A DNA stretch of 64,000 nucleotides from an uncultured Desulfobacter sp. (GCF_963666145.1 NZ_OY762614.1:2761001-2825000); one strand, 5' to 3'. Counted from the stretch's first letter, positions 52,122 through 61,639 are shown. The notes: a model not told the origin generated them from the sequence alone. A program made the numbers and translations.

Positions 52122-55070
52122 ATGACCATCAACGACTACGATGAGTTGAAAAGAAAATATGATGCCTTGCTTGAAGAGAACACTGTTCTGAAAGCAAAGA
52201 TCCGGGAATTAGTCCACAAGTCTGAAAATAGTCTTTCCCATCATAAACCTATTCAATCTCGAGAAATCGTATTAAGTACCCTTGAGAAGCCTTCATTAAA
52301 CTCAAAATCCGGAGCGGCAATACCTTTAGGCATAGATGCCGGGTCAGTTACCCGATTCTCTCAAAATGATGAAAAGATTTATCTTTTCATGTCACTGTTT
52401 AAAGGCCGGACCGACGTCTATGCAAAAAAATGGCAAAGTAAAAAAGGAACTTCAGGATACAGTCCGGTCTGCCTCAATGAATGGATTCCCGGGATTTGCA
52501 ATAAACCCCGGATAAAATGTTCAGCATGCGGCAATCCGTCGTATGGGGCGTTAAACGAATCCGTTGTTGAAAAGCACCTCAGAGGAGAATACGTCATCGG
52601 GATTTATCCTATGAATTTTGATGAGACCTGCCATTTCCTGACCATTGATTTTGACAAAGAAGGATGGCAACAAGACATTGCGGTTATCCGGAACATTTGT
52701 TCGGAATTTAAAATACCGGTTGCCATAGAACGGTCTCAATCCGGCAATGGCTGCCACGCATGGTTTTTCTTTGAACAAAAGATTCCTGCAGCTTTTGCCC
52801 GAAAATTTGGGACAGCACTATTGACTCATGCCATGGGTGAACGACATCAAATTTCGTTCAAATCCTATGACAGGCTGTTTCCAAATCAAGATACCATGCC
52901 GGATGGCGGTTTTGGTAATCTGATCGCCCTGCCGCTTCAGAAAAAGGCTCGGGATAACGGCAATGCGGTTTTTATCAATGAAGAGTTCAATCCGTATCCG
53001 GACCAGTGGCAGTTTTTATCGAGCATTCAAAGGTTGAGCGAAAAAGATCTGGCATCGTATATCAACAAGCTGGCCAGGGGGAACGAACTGGGCGTACTGA
53101 AAGAAGAGACATCAGAATCAAAACCATGGGAAAGACGAGAATCAGTTGGTCTGAAAGCCAGAGATTTCCCTAAAACGGTTAAAATGATTAAATCCAGCAT
53201 GCTGTATATCGAAAAAGCAGGATTGAGCCAGAAAGCACTGAATACGCTTAAAAGGTATGCGGCCTTTAAAAACCCTGTATTTTATAAAGCCCAGGCTATG
53301 AGAAAGTCGACCTTCGGCAAACCACGGGTCATTTCCTGCTCAGATGATTATAAAAACCATATAGCCCTGCCCCGCGGTTGCGAAAACGATGTCAAATCTT
53401 TGTTCAAGGAAAAGAATATTACACTGATACAGGAGGATAAATCCAATCCTGGAAAAGTGATCAATGTTCAGTTCAAAGGTGAATTACGGGATGAACAGCA
53501 ACTTGCAGTTGATGCATTGTCGGTATATGACAATGGCGTGTTATCCGCGGCTACAGCATTTGGCAAGACCGTTATCGGTGCAAAATTGATCAGTATGAAA
53601 AAAGTGAACACCCTGGTATTGGTTCACCGGCAGCAACTGCTTTCCCAGTGGCGGGAGCGGCTTGAACAATTTCTTATCATCAATGAATCCTTTCCTGAAC
53701 TGCCTGAAAAAAGAGGTCGCAAAAAAGAACAAAATATCATCGGCCACATGGCAGCAGGCAAAGACAGACTTAGCTGCATAATCGATATAGCAGTCATGCA
53801 ATCATTGAATAACAAAGGAGATGTTAAGGACGTCGTAAAAAATTATGGGATGATCCTCGTGGACGAATGTCATCACGTTCCTGCAGTTACGTTTGAGCAG
53901 ATATTGAAGAAGGCCACGGCAAAATATATTTACGGTCTGACGGCAACTCCTGCCAGACCCGATGGACATCATCCGATTATTTTCTTTTACTGCGGACCTG
54001 TCCGGTTTTCAGTTGATGCAAAAAAGCAGGCTGAACAGCGCCCCTTTGATCATTATTTAATTCCCAGATTTACATCGTTTAGAACACCGCCCGGCGAGGA
54101 CGATGTACAATTGTCTCTTCAGGAAATAAAGACCGGTTTAGTCTCAGATGAAATCAGAAATCAGCTTATTATAGACGATGTCGTGGAGAGCTATGAAAAA
54201 GGCAGAAAGTCTCTTATTTTAACGGGCCGAGTGGGTCATGTGGCCACGCTTGCGGCGAAGCTGAAAGAAAGAATATCCAGTGTCATAACTCTGACTGGCG
54301 GTATGGGGAATAAAAAAACAGCCCAGGTCATCAGTGAAATAAATGACATTAAGGATACGGAACCCTTTGTTCTGGTTGCAACAGGCAGTTATATTGGTGA
54401 AGGCTTTGATGAGGCGCGGCTGGATACATTATTCTTAGCCATGCCCATTGCCTGGAAAGGCACCTTGCATCAATATGCCGGTAGACTGCACCGTTATTTT
54501 AAAGGGAAAAGGGATGTCCGGATTTATGATTACATTGATCTTCATGTAAAAATGCTTGAAAAAATGTACGGAAAGCGGCTGAAAGGATATGCTTCAATCG
54601 GTTATAAAACCAAAGCCTCAAAATTTCCCGATGCACCGACCAACCTTATTTTTAATAAAGACGATTTTTTTCCGGTGTATTTGCGGGATATTGCCGTTGC
54701 TTCAAAGCATGTACTGATCATCAGTCCCTTTGTCACAAAACAAAGGATGCGTCAAATGATGGAGCATTTTAATGAGCTGTTGAAAAAGCAGGTTAAAGTA
54801 ACAATTATAACCCGGCCTACTGATGATTATGATGAAAATAGAAAAGCCATGCTCAGTAACCTTTTTGCAGCGGTAGAAACCAACGGTGTCCAAATGGTCT
54901 ACAAATCTAACATCCACCAGAAATTTGCAATCATTGACAATAAGATAACCTGGTACGGGAGCATCAACCTTTTAAGTTTTGGTTATTCCGAAGAAACAGT
55001 CATGCGTCTTGAAAGCAGCAGCATTGCAAGTGAATTAATTGAAAGTCTTGAAAGGAGACAAAAATGCTGA
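52122..55070 (+). CDS. AEP primase-SF2 helicase-phospholipase D fusion (TOTE conflict-type)
   Basis: 982 residues. An N-terminal coiled coil (about 1-35) is followed by an archaeo-eukaryotic primase-like domain (about 80-330). Metal ligands D176 and D178 lie in LTIDFDKEG, the conserved His H212 is in SGNGCHAWFFF, and a third conserved block is GFGNLIALPLQ; cysteines in CNKPRIKCSACG may bind zinc. Then comes a superfamily 2 helicase with K482 in TAFGKT and D581-E582 in DECHH. A C-terminal PLD-like phosphodiesterase has H932, K934 and D939 in IHQKFAIIDN and GSINLLSFG. This is the architecture annotated as a TOTE conflict protein. It should act on DNA or RNA. The seven-base overlap with the radical SAM gene implies coupling. 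Confidence 0.9.
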   Translation: MTINDYDELKRKYDALLEENTVLKAKIRELVHKSENSLSHHKPIQSREIVLSTLEKPSLNSKSGAAIPLGIDAGSVTRFSQNDEKIYLFMSLFKGRTDVYAKKWQSKKGTSGYSPVCLNEWIPGICNKPRIKCSACGNPSYGALNESVVEKHLRGEYVIGIYPMNFDETCHFLTIDFDKEGWQQDIAVIRNICSEFKIPVAIERSQSGNGCHAWFFFEQKIPAAFARKFGTALLTHAMGERHQISFKSYDRLFPNQDTMPDGGFGNLIALPLQKKARDNGNAVFINEEFNPYPDQWQFLSSIQRLSEKDLASYINKLARGNELGVLKEETSESKPWERRESVGLKARDFPKTVKMIKSSMLYIEKAGLSQKALNTLKRYAAFKNPVFYKAQAMRKSTFGKPRVISCSDDYKNHIALPRGCENDVKSLFKEKNITLIQEDKSNPGKVINVQFKGELRDEQQLAVDALSVYDNGVLSAATAFGKTVIGAKLISMKKVNTLVLVHRQQLLSQWRERLEQFLIINESFPELPEKRGRKKEQNIIGHMAAGKDRLSCIIDIAVMQSLNNKGDVKDVVKNYGMILVDECHHVPAVTFEQILKKATAKYIYGLTATPARPDGHHPIIFFYCGPVRFSVDAKKQAEQRPFDHYLIPRFTSFRTPPGEDDVQLSLQEIKTGLVSDEIRNQLIIDDVVESYEKGRKSLILTGRVGHVATLAAKLKERISSVITLTGGMGNKKTAQVISEINDIKDTEPFVLVATGSYIGEGFDEARLDTLFLAMPIAWKGTLHQYAGRLHRYFKGKRDVRIYDYIDLHVKMLEKMYGKRLKGYASIGYKTKASKFPDAPTNLIFNKDDFFPVYLRDIAVASKHVLIISPFVTKQRMRQMMEHFNELLKKQVKVTIITRPTDDYDENRKAMLSNLFAAVETNGVQMVYKSNIHQKFAIIDNKITWYGSINLLSFGYSEETVMRLESSSIASELIESLERRQKC

Positions 55071-55963
55071 CAGGTGTTCATTTTTTATTATCCATGACCT
55101 GCAACTATGAATGCGACCATTGTTTTTTATACTGCAGTCCCAGGACCCGGGGAACGTTTACAAGTGATCAGCTTTTGAATGTTTTTAAACAGATGGACGC
55201 AATTGACAGTATAAGCAGTGTTTATTTCGAAGGTGGAGAGCCTTTTTTATTCTACCCAGTTTTATTGCATGGCTTGAAGCTTGCTTCTCAAAGAGGGTAC
55301 AGCCGGGGGGTGGTAACTAACGGCTACTGGGCCAACAGCAAAGAAGATGCACTGCTGTGGCTTCGTCCTTTGGCCGAGATCGGCCTGGATAACTTAAGCG
55401 TAAGCGATGATTCACTGCATCACGGCACCGAGCAGGGCGTTCGAATGAAATGGATCAAACAAGCGGCTGATGAACTTGGGCTGCCTTCAGGTGCCATATG
55501 CCTGGAACCTCCTGATCCGGACAGAGGTGGGCAGCCTGTAAATGAACGGGGTGAACCCATTGTCGGCGGGGATATCAGATTTCGGGGAAGGGCTGTGGAT
55601 AAACTTGTCAAAGGACTTCCCAGGATTGACGGTTCAGAGTTCAAGCAGTGTCCTGACGAAGATTTTGCAAATCCCGGGAGAGTTCATGTGGACCCTTTTG
55701 GCAATGTTCATCTTTGCCAGGGGATTATCATGGGCAATATCTGGAAAACACCCCTTGAAAAATTAATCAGGGAATATGACGTGAACAGCCATCCCATATG
55801 TTCCTGTCTGCAAAATGGGGGACCTTTAAAGCTTGCAAAGGAATATAGTTACAGCAACCAGGACGGTTTTGTGGATCCTTGCCATATGTGCTATGAGACA
55901 AGAAAACACATATTAGATGATTTTCCGGAATATCTTGGCCCTGCCATGGTATACGGTCTGTAA
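55064..55963 (+). CDS. Radical SAM protein coupled to the AEP-helicase-PLD gene
   Basis: 299 residues. AAAGGAG lies upstream and the start overlaps the previous stop by seven bases (ATGCTGA). The cluster motif is C13, C17, C20 in SMTCNYECDHCFLYC; an extra cysteine (C24) follows. SSVYFEGGEPFLF and GVVTNGYWA are the SAM-binding segments. In the C-terminus, cysteines in SEFKQCPDED, NVHLCQGI, PICSCLQNGG and DPCHMCYE resemble SPASM-like auxiliary-cluster ligands. No precursor peptide is visible. Its pairing with a primase-helicase-nuclease is the unusual aspect: it may modify the neighbouring protein, a nucleotide or a nucleic acid. Function unknown. Confidence 0.9.
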   Translation: MLTGVHFLLSMTCNYECDHCFLYCSPRTRGTFTSDQLLNVFKQMDAIDSISSVYFEGGEPFLFYPVLLHGLKLASQRGYSRGVVTNGYWANSKEDALLWLRPLAEIGLDNLSVSDDSLHHGTEQGVRMKWIKQAADELGLPSGAICLEPPDPDRGGQPVNERGEPIVGGDIRFRGRAVDKLVKGLPRIDGSEFKQCPDEDFANPGRVHVDPFGNVHLCQGIIMGNIWKTPLEKLIREYDVNSHPICSCLQNGGPLKLAKEYSYSNQDGFVDPCHMCYETRKHILDDFPEYLGPAMVYGL

Positions 55964-56019
55964 ATCCGGGTAGGATTTTCTATATAATAAGGATACAGCA
56001 TGAAAGGGAGAATACCTGT

Positions 56020-57456
56020 TTGACAAACCAAAGCTTTATCCGCAGGTGCATTACGGAAACTTTAGAGGGCTTGAGAGCGGGGCTGACGCTTTTTTCCGGA
56101 CCCAGCAGAGCTGCCGTGGTTTATGCCGTCACACCCGACGATCCCATCTATATATTTGATCCCCAGAACCTTCTGGCCGGGCACGAACCCAAATTTAAAG
56201 AGATGTACGTTGATTCGGGCGATTGGCGAACCAAGTGTTCCATCAAATATGACAAAAAAAAATTCAGCAATTTGATTCCCGAAAAAAATCTTGGACTGGC
56301 CGGATTGATATCCTATGGCGGCAGATCAAGCTCCATTGTGTATCAGATGTGGTTTACCGATCACCACCCGGACATGTGCACCATAGGTCCAACCGAGCGG
56401 TGGCTGGAACATGCCGTTTACAGATTTTCCCATGATGTGGCCAATGAAGCGGAATTGTACACAGGCATTTCCGGCTCTTTTCTCAAGGAATACGCCACCC
56501 ATGCGGTCCGAGATTTTATTGTTGATGAAATGAACGTCCGGATCGGCTGGGATACCAGAATGCGGGTTTATCCGATTTTAGAGGCTGTGCTTAAAATTTC
56601 AAGAACCCCCGAAGAAGGTGAATGGCCAAAAGGCAAGCTGGTTTTTGTGGAAAAAGAATCCATCGCCAAAATGAATTTTATTTTAGAACTTCCCAAAGAA
56701 GAGCAACCATGCCTGAATAATATCAAACATATCAGGAAGCTGCTCGTCTCCGTTGAAAATTCAGATTTGAAACTGGTTGCCACTGAAAGTACGATTATCG
56801 GCATCACCAGGGAAAATCATCCCGACTTTTCCATCTCAGTTGATTTTAGAGGGCAATACGGTTTTCTATCACTCAATGACGAACCGGTGTGCTCGTTTTC
56901 CGACGGAAGCTTTAAAACAACCACGCATAAGGACAAACTGGTTCAGGTGGAAGAGGCATTAATGGACGCTGATATGGATGCTGAAACGGTCACAGCCTTA
57001 TTTAAAATCGTGAGCGGTATTGTTCACAATGCTGCCGGCCAGCGGTATGGATGCAGCATTGTGATTGACCTCAATGATCCCCCGGTTTTTATCATGGGAC
57101 ATTCACTGCTCGCCCCCCTGGATCTGAATAATCAGGAGAATTATGATCTTGCCAAATCTCTGTCCAAGGTCGACGGCGCCCTGCACATAGGGGCGGATGT
57201 GAAATTGCATAGATTTGCCTGTCTTTTGCAGGGCCGGAATGTGCCGGGTGAAAGCCGGGCCAGGGGTGCCAGATTCAATTCAGCTTTGCGGTTCACGGCA
57301 GAACACGAAAATGTTATTGTAATTGTCGTCTCATCCGATACCCTGGTCTCGGTCATGAAGGGAGGCAAGGAATTAAAAACAAAATGGAAACTGGAAACTT
57401 CTCTCATATGTAATATACCCGTTCCCCTGGAACAATGGGTTGCTTTAAACCAGTAA
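56020..57456 (+). CDS. Protein with C-terminal diadenylate cyclase (DAC) domain
   Basis: 478 residues from a TTG start (56020), with GGGAG nine bases upstream; no ATG fits. The C-terminal part (about 320-460) has the DGA motif (D385, VDGALHIGADVKLH) and RGARFNSALRF (R415-F425) where canonical c-di-AMP synthases have the RHR motif. The N-terminal 300 residues have no family I can name (LFSGPSRAAVVYAVTPDDPI, later FTDHHPDMCTIGPTERW). If active it would make cyclic di-AMP from two ATP. It begins 56 bases after the radical SAM gene on the same strand, so it could be part of the same transcript. The substitution of H and R in the RHR motif leaves activity unsure. Confidence 0.82.
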   Translation: MTNQSFIRRCITETLEGLRAGLTLFSGPSRAAVVYAVTPDDPIYIFDPQNLLAGHEPKFKEMYVDSGDWRTKCSIKYDKKKFSNLIPEKNLGLAGLISYGGRSSSIVYQMWFTDHHPDMCTIGPTERWLEHAVYRFSHDVANEAELYTGISGSFLKEYATHAVRDFIVDEMNVRIGWDTRMRVYPILEAVLKISRTPEEGEWPKGKLVFVEKESIAKMNFILELPKEEQPCLNNIKHIRKLLVSVENSDLKLVATESTIIGITRENHPDFSISVDFRGQYGFLSLNDEPVCSFSDGSFKTTTHKDKLVQVEEALMDADMDAETVTALFKIVSGIVHNAAGQRYGCSIVIDLNDPPVFIMGHSLLAPLDLNNQENYDLAKSLSKVDGALHIGADVKLHRFACLLQGRNVPGESRARGARFNSALRFTAEHENVIVIVVSSDTLVSVMKGGKELKTKWKLETSLICNIPVPLEQWVALNQ

Positions 57457-57491
57457 CAGCCTTGGGCTGACCTGATTTATCAACATCAAGG

Positions 57492-57545
57492 GTTTAGCCC
57501 GCAACACATATAAAAAAGCCATCAGTTTGCTGGATATTTTCTTAA
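57492..57545. repeat. Dispersed repeat, copy 2 (TTAGCCCGCAACA element)
   Basis: Partner of 16846-16900. It lies 25-75 bases upstream of glnE, spanning the probable promoter or leader. Shared blocks are TTAGCCCGCAACA, an A run, CCA and TTGCTGGA. Confidence 0.6.
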
Positions 57546-57567
57546 AAAAAATTATGAAGGCCATGCC

Positions 57568-60471
57568 ATGACCCGAAAAGCCGTAGAACAGTTAATATCA
57601 AATGTTTTTCCTGCGCTCTCCCCGACCCTTTCCCAGACTTTGCAGCAGCGAATTCAAAATTATTTTTCCGCCGCTGATATCCAGGATATCAGCCAATTGC
57701 CCGTCAATCCCCAGGACTTTACCAGGGTGATGCTGTTCAGTCCCTTTACGGCTGAACATCTCGCAGCAAACCCCTTGATACTTGAACGGCTTGGTAAAAG
57801 CGGTGATCTTGACACATCCTATGCACCCGGAGAGATCAAAAAAAAGCTCATTGAGTTTATCGGGGAGAATGAAGACATTGCCGTGCTTAAACCCCGGATG
57901 CTTGAATTCAAGATATACGAAATCATTCGCATTGCCTGGCGGGACCTTACACGGTCAGCACCGTTGTCCGAAATCATGGCGGATCTGTCGGATCTTGCCT
58001 GTGCCTCCATCGCCTTTGGGTTTGAACAATTGTACCCGGTTTTAACCCAAAAATGGGGAACCCCCAGAAACCGCAACGGTAAGGCCCAGAATATTGTGGT
58101 GCTGGGCATGGGTAAACTGGGTGCCGGCGAGTTGAATTTTTCTTCGGATATTGATCTTATTTTTGTATTCCCAGATCCCGGGCAGACTGATGGAGATCGA
58201 TCCATATCCAATGATGAATTTTTCACAAAACTGTGCCGGGAATTCATCAAGCTCTTTTCAATGGGGAACGCCACCCATTTTTACCGGGTGGATACCCGCC
58301 TGCGGCCCTTCGGGGACAGCGGACCCCTGGTCATGGATGCCAATGCCTTTGAATATTATTATCAATCCCAGGGCCGGGAGTGGGAACGGTATGCCATGAT
58401 CAAGGCGACCCCGGTGGCCGGGGATATTGCGGCGGGCAATATAATTATTAAAACCCTCAAACCCTTTATTTTCCGAAGATATCTGGATTACAATTCTTTT
58501 GATTCCTTCAGGGATATGAAACAGCGCATAACACTCCAGGTGAAAAATGCCAAATTAAAGCACAATATCAAAATCGGGGCTGGCGGCATCAGGGAAGTTG
58601 AATTTTTCGGCCAGCTTTTTCAGCTCATCAGAGGCGGGGTGGAACCGGCGCTCCAGGCCAGACCCATATTACAGATTCTGGACACCCTGGTGGAAAAAAA
58701 TCTGATTGATAAAAACGAGCGTGACGCACTCAAATCGGCCTATCATTTTTTGCGCCTTGTGGAAAACAGGCTCCAGGAATACCAGGACCGCCAGACTCAT
58801 GACATCCCCGAAGATCCTGACCAGAGAACGATTCTGGCTTTGTCCATGGGATACGAAAATGAACAGGCGTTTTATGCCGAACTGTCCAGAATCCAGGGTG
58901 TTGTGCACGACCATTTTTCAAGGCTTCTGGTGCAGGATGATGAAGAAGATAAAGACAACAGCAGCCAGGAATTGGAACGGATATGGGACAGTATCACCGA
59001 TGCCCAGTTTGACAGTGAAAATATTTCCATTGCCGGGTACGAGGACACAGGATCTGTGGTTCGGCTTCTTAAAAGCCTGGCAGCCCATCCCAACACCGGA
59101 AAACTCACCCAGAACGGGCGCAAGAAATTGTCCCGCCTGATTCCCCTGCTGATTAAAAAAGCCGGGGAGCATCCGGACGCAGAAGAGGTGATGACCAAAC
59201 TCATAGATCTTGTGGCGACCATTGAACGGCGCACCTGCTATTTGTCATTGCTCATTGAAAATCAGGGAGCCCTGGACACCTTGATTGTTCTGGCCCGCAA
59301 AAGTCCGTGGATTATTACATTCTTAAGTCAGCACCCCGTTCTTTTAGACGAGCTTATGAATCCGCAAACCCTGTATTCGCCGCCCAAACGGGATCAGCTT
59401 GAACGGGAAATGAAACGCAGTGTGGCCCGGGTACCCGAAGGGGATCTGGAACTGCTGCTCGAAGAACTTAATATTTTTCGTCAGATCAATACCCTCAGGG
59501 TGGCGGCGGCAGATGTGTCAGGTAATTTTCCGCTGATGAAGGTCAGTGATCATTTAACCTGGATTGCTGAAACCATTCTCAGCCAGGTGGTGGCCTCATC
59601 CTGGAAGATCGTAACCGAAAAATACGGATATCCTTCAGGCATGGAGGGCAACAGCGTCGAAGGATGCGGATTTATTGCCGTTGCCTACGGCAAAGTCGGC
59701 GGCCTTGAGATGGGGTATAAATCCGATCTGGATATGGTGTTTATTTTTGATGCTGACCCCGGGATTACCTGCGGAACAGAGCGCTCCGTGGACATCACCC
59801 GGTTTTATTCCAATCTGGGCCAGCGTATTGTCCATGCCCTGACCATGCATACCCCGGCCGGTACCCTTTACGGTGCGGATATGCGGCTTCGGCCCGGCGG
59901 GGATTCGGGTACCATTATCACCCATATCCAGACCTATGAGGATTACCTTAGGGACCAGGCCTGGACGTTTGAACACCAGGCTCTGATCCGGGCCCGGCCC
60001 ATTGCCGGTGATCCGGCACTATTTAAACGGTTTGATAATATCCGCAAAAAAATTCTGACACGCAAACGGGACGATGAGACGTTGAAAAAAGAAGTGGGGC
60101 AGATGCGTGAAAAAATGCGGACCCAGCGGCTAAAGTATGAACCCGGACTGTTTAATCTCAAGCAGAGCCGGGGAGGGATTGTGGATATTGAATTTCTTGT
60201 TCAATATCTTGTGCTGCGCCATGCCTGTGATTATCCCGACGTTGCGGAATGGACCGATAACGTGCGTTTGCTTCAGGCCCTGCTTGTGGATGCATTAATA
60301 TCCGTTGAGGATGGTGACATTCTTCAAAAGGCCTATGTAAATATGAGAAAGACCATCCATCGGCTCACCCTCCAGGAACGGCCTGCCATAGTCGATGAGG
60401 AGCTGTTCAGTGAACAGGCCGCCCAGGTGGCCCGGATCTATGATGCGGCATTTATGTCCAAAGACGATTAA
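57568..60471 (+). CDS. glnE: Bifunctional glutamine synthetase adenylyltransferase/deadenylylase
   Basis: Adds and removes AMP on glutamine synthetase according to nitrogen status, under PII control. 967 residues, full length. Two nucleotidyltransferase domains are present: the N-terminal deadenylylase with D194 and D196 in GELNFSSDIDLIFVFPD, and the C-terminal adenylylase with D720 and D722 in GGLEMGYKSDLDMVFIFDAD. A regulatory helical region lies between and a helical domain closes the chain. The start ATG has GAAGG nine bases upstream. A strong terminator follows. It is separated from the DAC gene by 111 bases holding a dispersed repeat. Confidence 0.96.
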   Translation: MTRKAVEQLISNVFPALSPTLSQTLQQRIQNYFSAADIQDISQLPVNPQDFTRVMLFSPFTAEHLAANPLILERLGKSGDLDTSYAPGEIKKKLIEFIGENEDIAVLKPRMLEFKIYEIIRIAWRDLTRSAPLSEIMADLSDLACASIAFGFEQLYPVLTQKWGTPRNRNGKAQNIVVLGMGKLGAGELNFSSDIDLIFVFPDPGQTDGDRSISNDEFFTKLCREFIKLFSMGNATHFYRVDTRLRPFGDSGPLVMDANAFEYYYQSQGREWERYAMIKATPVAGDIAAGNIIIKTLKPFIFRRYLDYNSFDSFRDMKQRITLQVKNAKLKHNIKIGAGGIREVEFFGQLFQLIRGGVEPALQARPILQILDTLVEKNLIDKNERDALKSAYHFLRLVENRLQEYQDRQTHDIPEDPDQRTILALSMGYENEQAFYAELSRIQGVVHDHFSRLLVQDDEEDKDNSSQELERIWDSITDAQFDSENISIAGYEDTGSVVRLLKSLAAHPNTGKLTQNGRKKLSRLIPLLIKKAGEHPDAEEVMTKLIDLVATIERRTCYLSLLIENQGALDTLIVLARKSPWIITFLSQHPVLLDELMNPQTLYSPPKRDQLEREMKRSVARVPEGDLELLLEELNIFRQINTLRVAAADVSGNFPLMKVSDHLTWIAETILSQVVASSWKIVTEKYGYPSGMEGNSVEGCGFIAVAYGKVGGLEMGYKSDLDMVFIFDADPGITCGTERSVDITRFYSNLGQRIVHALTMHTPAGTLYGADMRLRPGGDSGTIITHIQTYEDYLRDQAWTFEHQALIRARPIAGDPALFKRFDNIRKKILTRKRDDETLKKEVGQMREKMRTQRLKYEPGLFNLKQSRGGIVDIEFLVQYLVLRHACDYPDVAEWTDNVRLLQALLVDALISVEDGDILQKAYVNMRKTIHRLTLQERPAIVDEELFSEQAAQVARIYDAAFMSKDD

Positions 60472-60497
60472 AATACTTCAATTTTAAATCTGACACC

Positions 60498-60533
60498 AAC
60501 CCGGACTTCCTTTTAATGGAATCCGGGTTTTTA
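60498..60533 (+). terminator. Intrinsic terminator of glnE
   Basis: Stem AACCCGGA with TTCC, pairing with GGA and TCCGGGTT around a short loop, followed by TTTTAATTTT. Located 27 bases after the stop codon. Confidence 0.85.
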
Positions 60534-60540
60534 ATTTTAT

Positions 60541-60712
60541 AAACATTTTTTCAACTTTATTTTCAACACGCATGCTGTTTTTTGAACATTATCAAAACCA
60601 TTGTCCAACAGACCTTTTGATTTGTTTTGAACATCTTTTAAACACAGTTATAAAAAAGTTTTAAACATCCTGAATACCTTATTGACATTTTATCCACACC
60701 GTTTTGAACATT
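60541..60712. repeat. TGTTCAAAA family, inverted copy C, with a DnaA-like box
   Basis: All on one strand: TTTTCAACA (60560), TTTTGAACA (60580, 60625, 60704) and TTTTAAACA (60636, 60661). TTATCCACA, a perfect DnaA-box sequence, lies at 60692. Read on the minus strand, the two central TGTTCAAAA sites are 45 bases apart, the same spacing as in copies A and B at 18386/18431 and 18622/18667, and the following GTTGAAAAAATGTT block also matches. This fills the gap between the glnE terminator and the next gene. Confidence 0.65.
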
Positions 60713-60824
60713 TTGGACGCATGTGTTGATAAATGAGCAAATATGGTAAAAGATATAAATATAGGTAATAAAAATATCTGCCCCGTTGATTGCGGACGAA
60801 CCTGACAACTACTGGAATGCGAAT
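60713..60824. promoter_or_regulatory. Leader before the YkgJ gene
   Basis: This short stretch must include the promoter and ribosome site of the following gene. I see only a weak GGAA ten bases before the ATG at 60825. Confidence 0.4.
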
Positions 60825-61604
60825 ATGACAAATTCTAAAAAAACGACTGACAGCCCGGCAAATCGTGAATTACTTGGCAGCCGGATGTTTAAATTTGCCT
60901 GTCACGACGGTGTATCCTGCTTTACCCGTTGCTGCCATAATGCCGACATGTATCTTTATCCCTATGATATTGTGCGCATGAAGCAGAACCTGAACATGAC
61001 CTCCGAAGAATTTCTGGTTGCCCATACCACAACAGCCATCCGCGACATGCCCACCTTTCCCAATGTAATGTTGAAAATGAGTGACCGCCAGGGCAGTCCA
61101 TGTACCTTTCTGACGGAAAAAGGATGTACGGTTTATCCGGACCGGCCCTACTCCTGCCGGGCTTACCCCCTGGAGCCGGCTGTCTATGGTGAGTCTGACG
61201 GAACCCTGCGCATGCAGTACTATGTCATGCACCATGATTACTGCAAAGGCCACGATGAATCTAAAGAATGGACGGCCCAAAGCTGGATGGTGGACCAGGA
61301 AATGCAGGCGTATACGGAACCCAACAACGCCTGGGCCCGCATTGCAGGCCGTTTGCAGAATGATTCGTTCAGGGCCCAGGGCCTTGATATGAACAGTCCG
61401 CCCATGAAAATGGCGTTCATGGCCAGTTACAACATAGACACCTTCCGGCGTTTTGTTTTTGAAAGCAGTTTTTTGTCCCGTTATGATGTCCCTGATCAGC
61501 AGCTCGACGCAGTGAAACAAGATGACCGGGAGCTGCTCATGCTTGGACTTTCCTGGATCGAAAGGTTTTTGTTCAGTGAAGGGTCCTTGGCGGAACGTGC
61601 CTGA
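60825..61604 (+). CDS. YkgJ-family cysteine cluster protein
   Basis: 259 residues from the ATG at 60825; a TTG 39 bases upstream is less likely. Cysteines in CFTRCCHNADMYLYPYDIVR and in SPCTFLTEKGCTVYPDRPYS then CRAYPL form the typical YkgJ/UPF0153 pattern, which binds an iron-sulfur or zinc centre. The remaining 130 residues are helical and soluble. Function is unknown. It precedes a HAD phosphatase by 35 bases on the same strand, so they may form an operon. Confidence 0.9.
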   Translation: MTNSKKTTDSPANRELLGSRMFKFACHDGVSCFTRCCHNADMYLYPYDIVRMKQNLNMTSEEFLVAHTTTAIRDMPTFPNVMLKMSDRQGSPCTFLTEKGCTVYPDRPYSCRAYPLEPAVYGESDGTLRMQYYVMHHDYCKGHDESKEWTAQSWMVDQEMQAYTEPNNAWARIAGRLQNDSFRAQGLDMNSPPMKMAFMASYNIDTFRRFVFESSFLSRYDVPDQQLDAVKQDDRELLMLGLSWIERFLFSEGSLAERA

Positions 61605-61639
61605 GTTTTGGTACATGAATTTAAAATAAGGAAGAGAAT

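Noticed and set aside
60541..60712. Chromosomal replication origin
   Set aside because: Only one true DnaA box and no dnaA, dnaN, gidA or parAB genes nearby; kept only as a finding about the repeat family.
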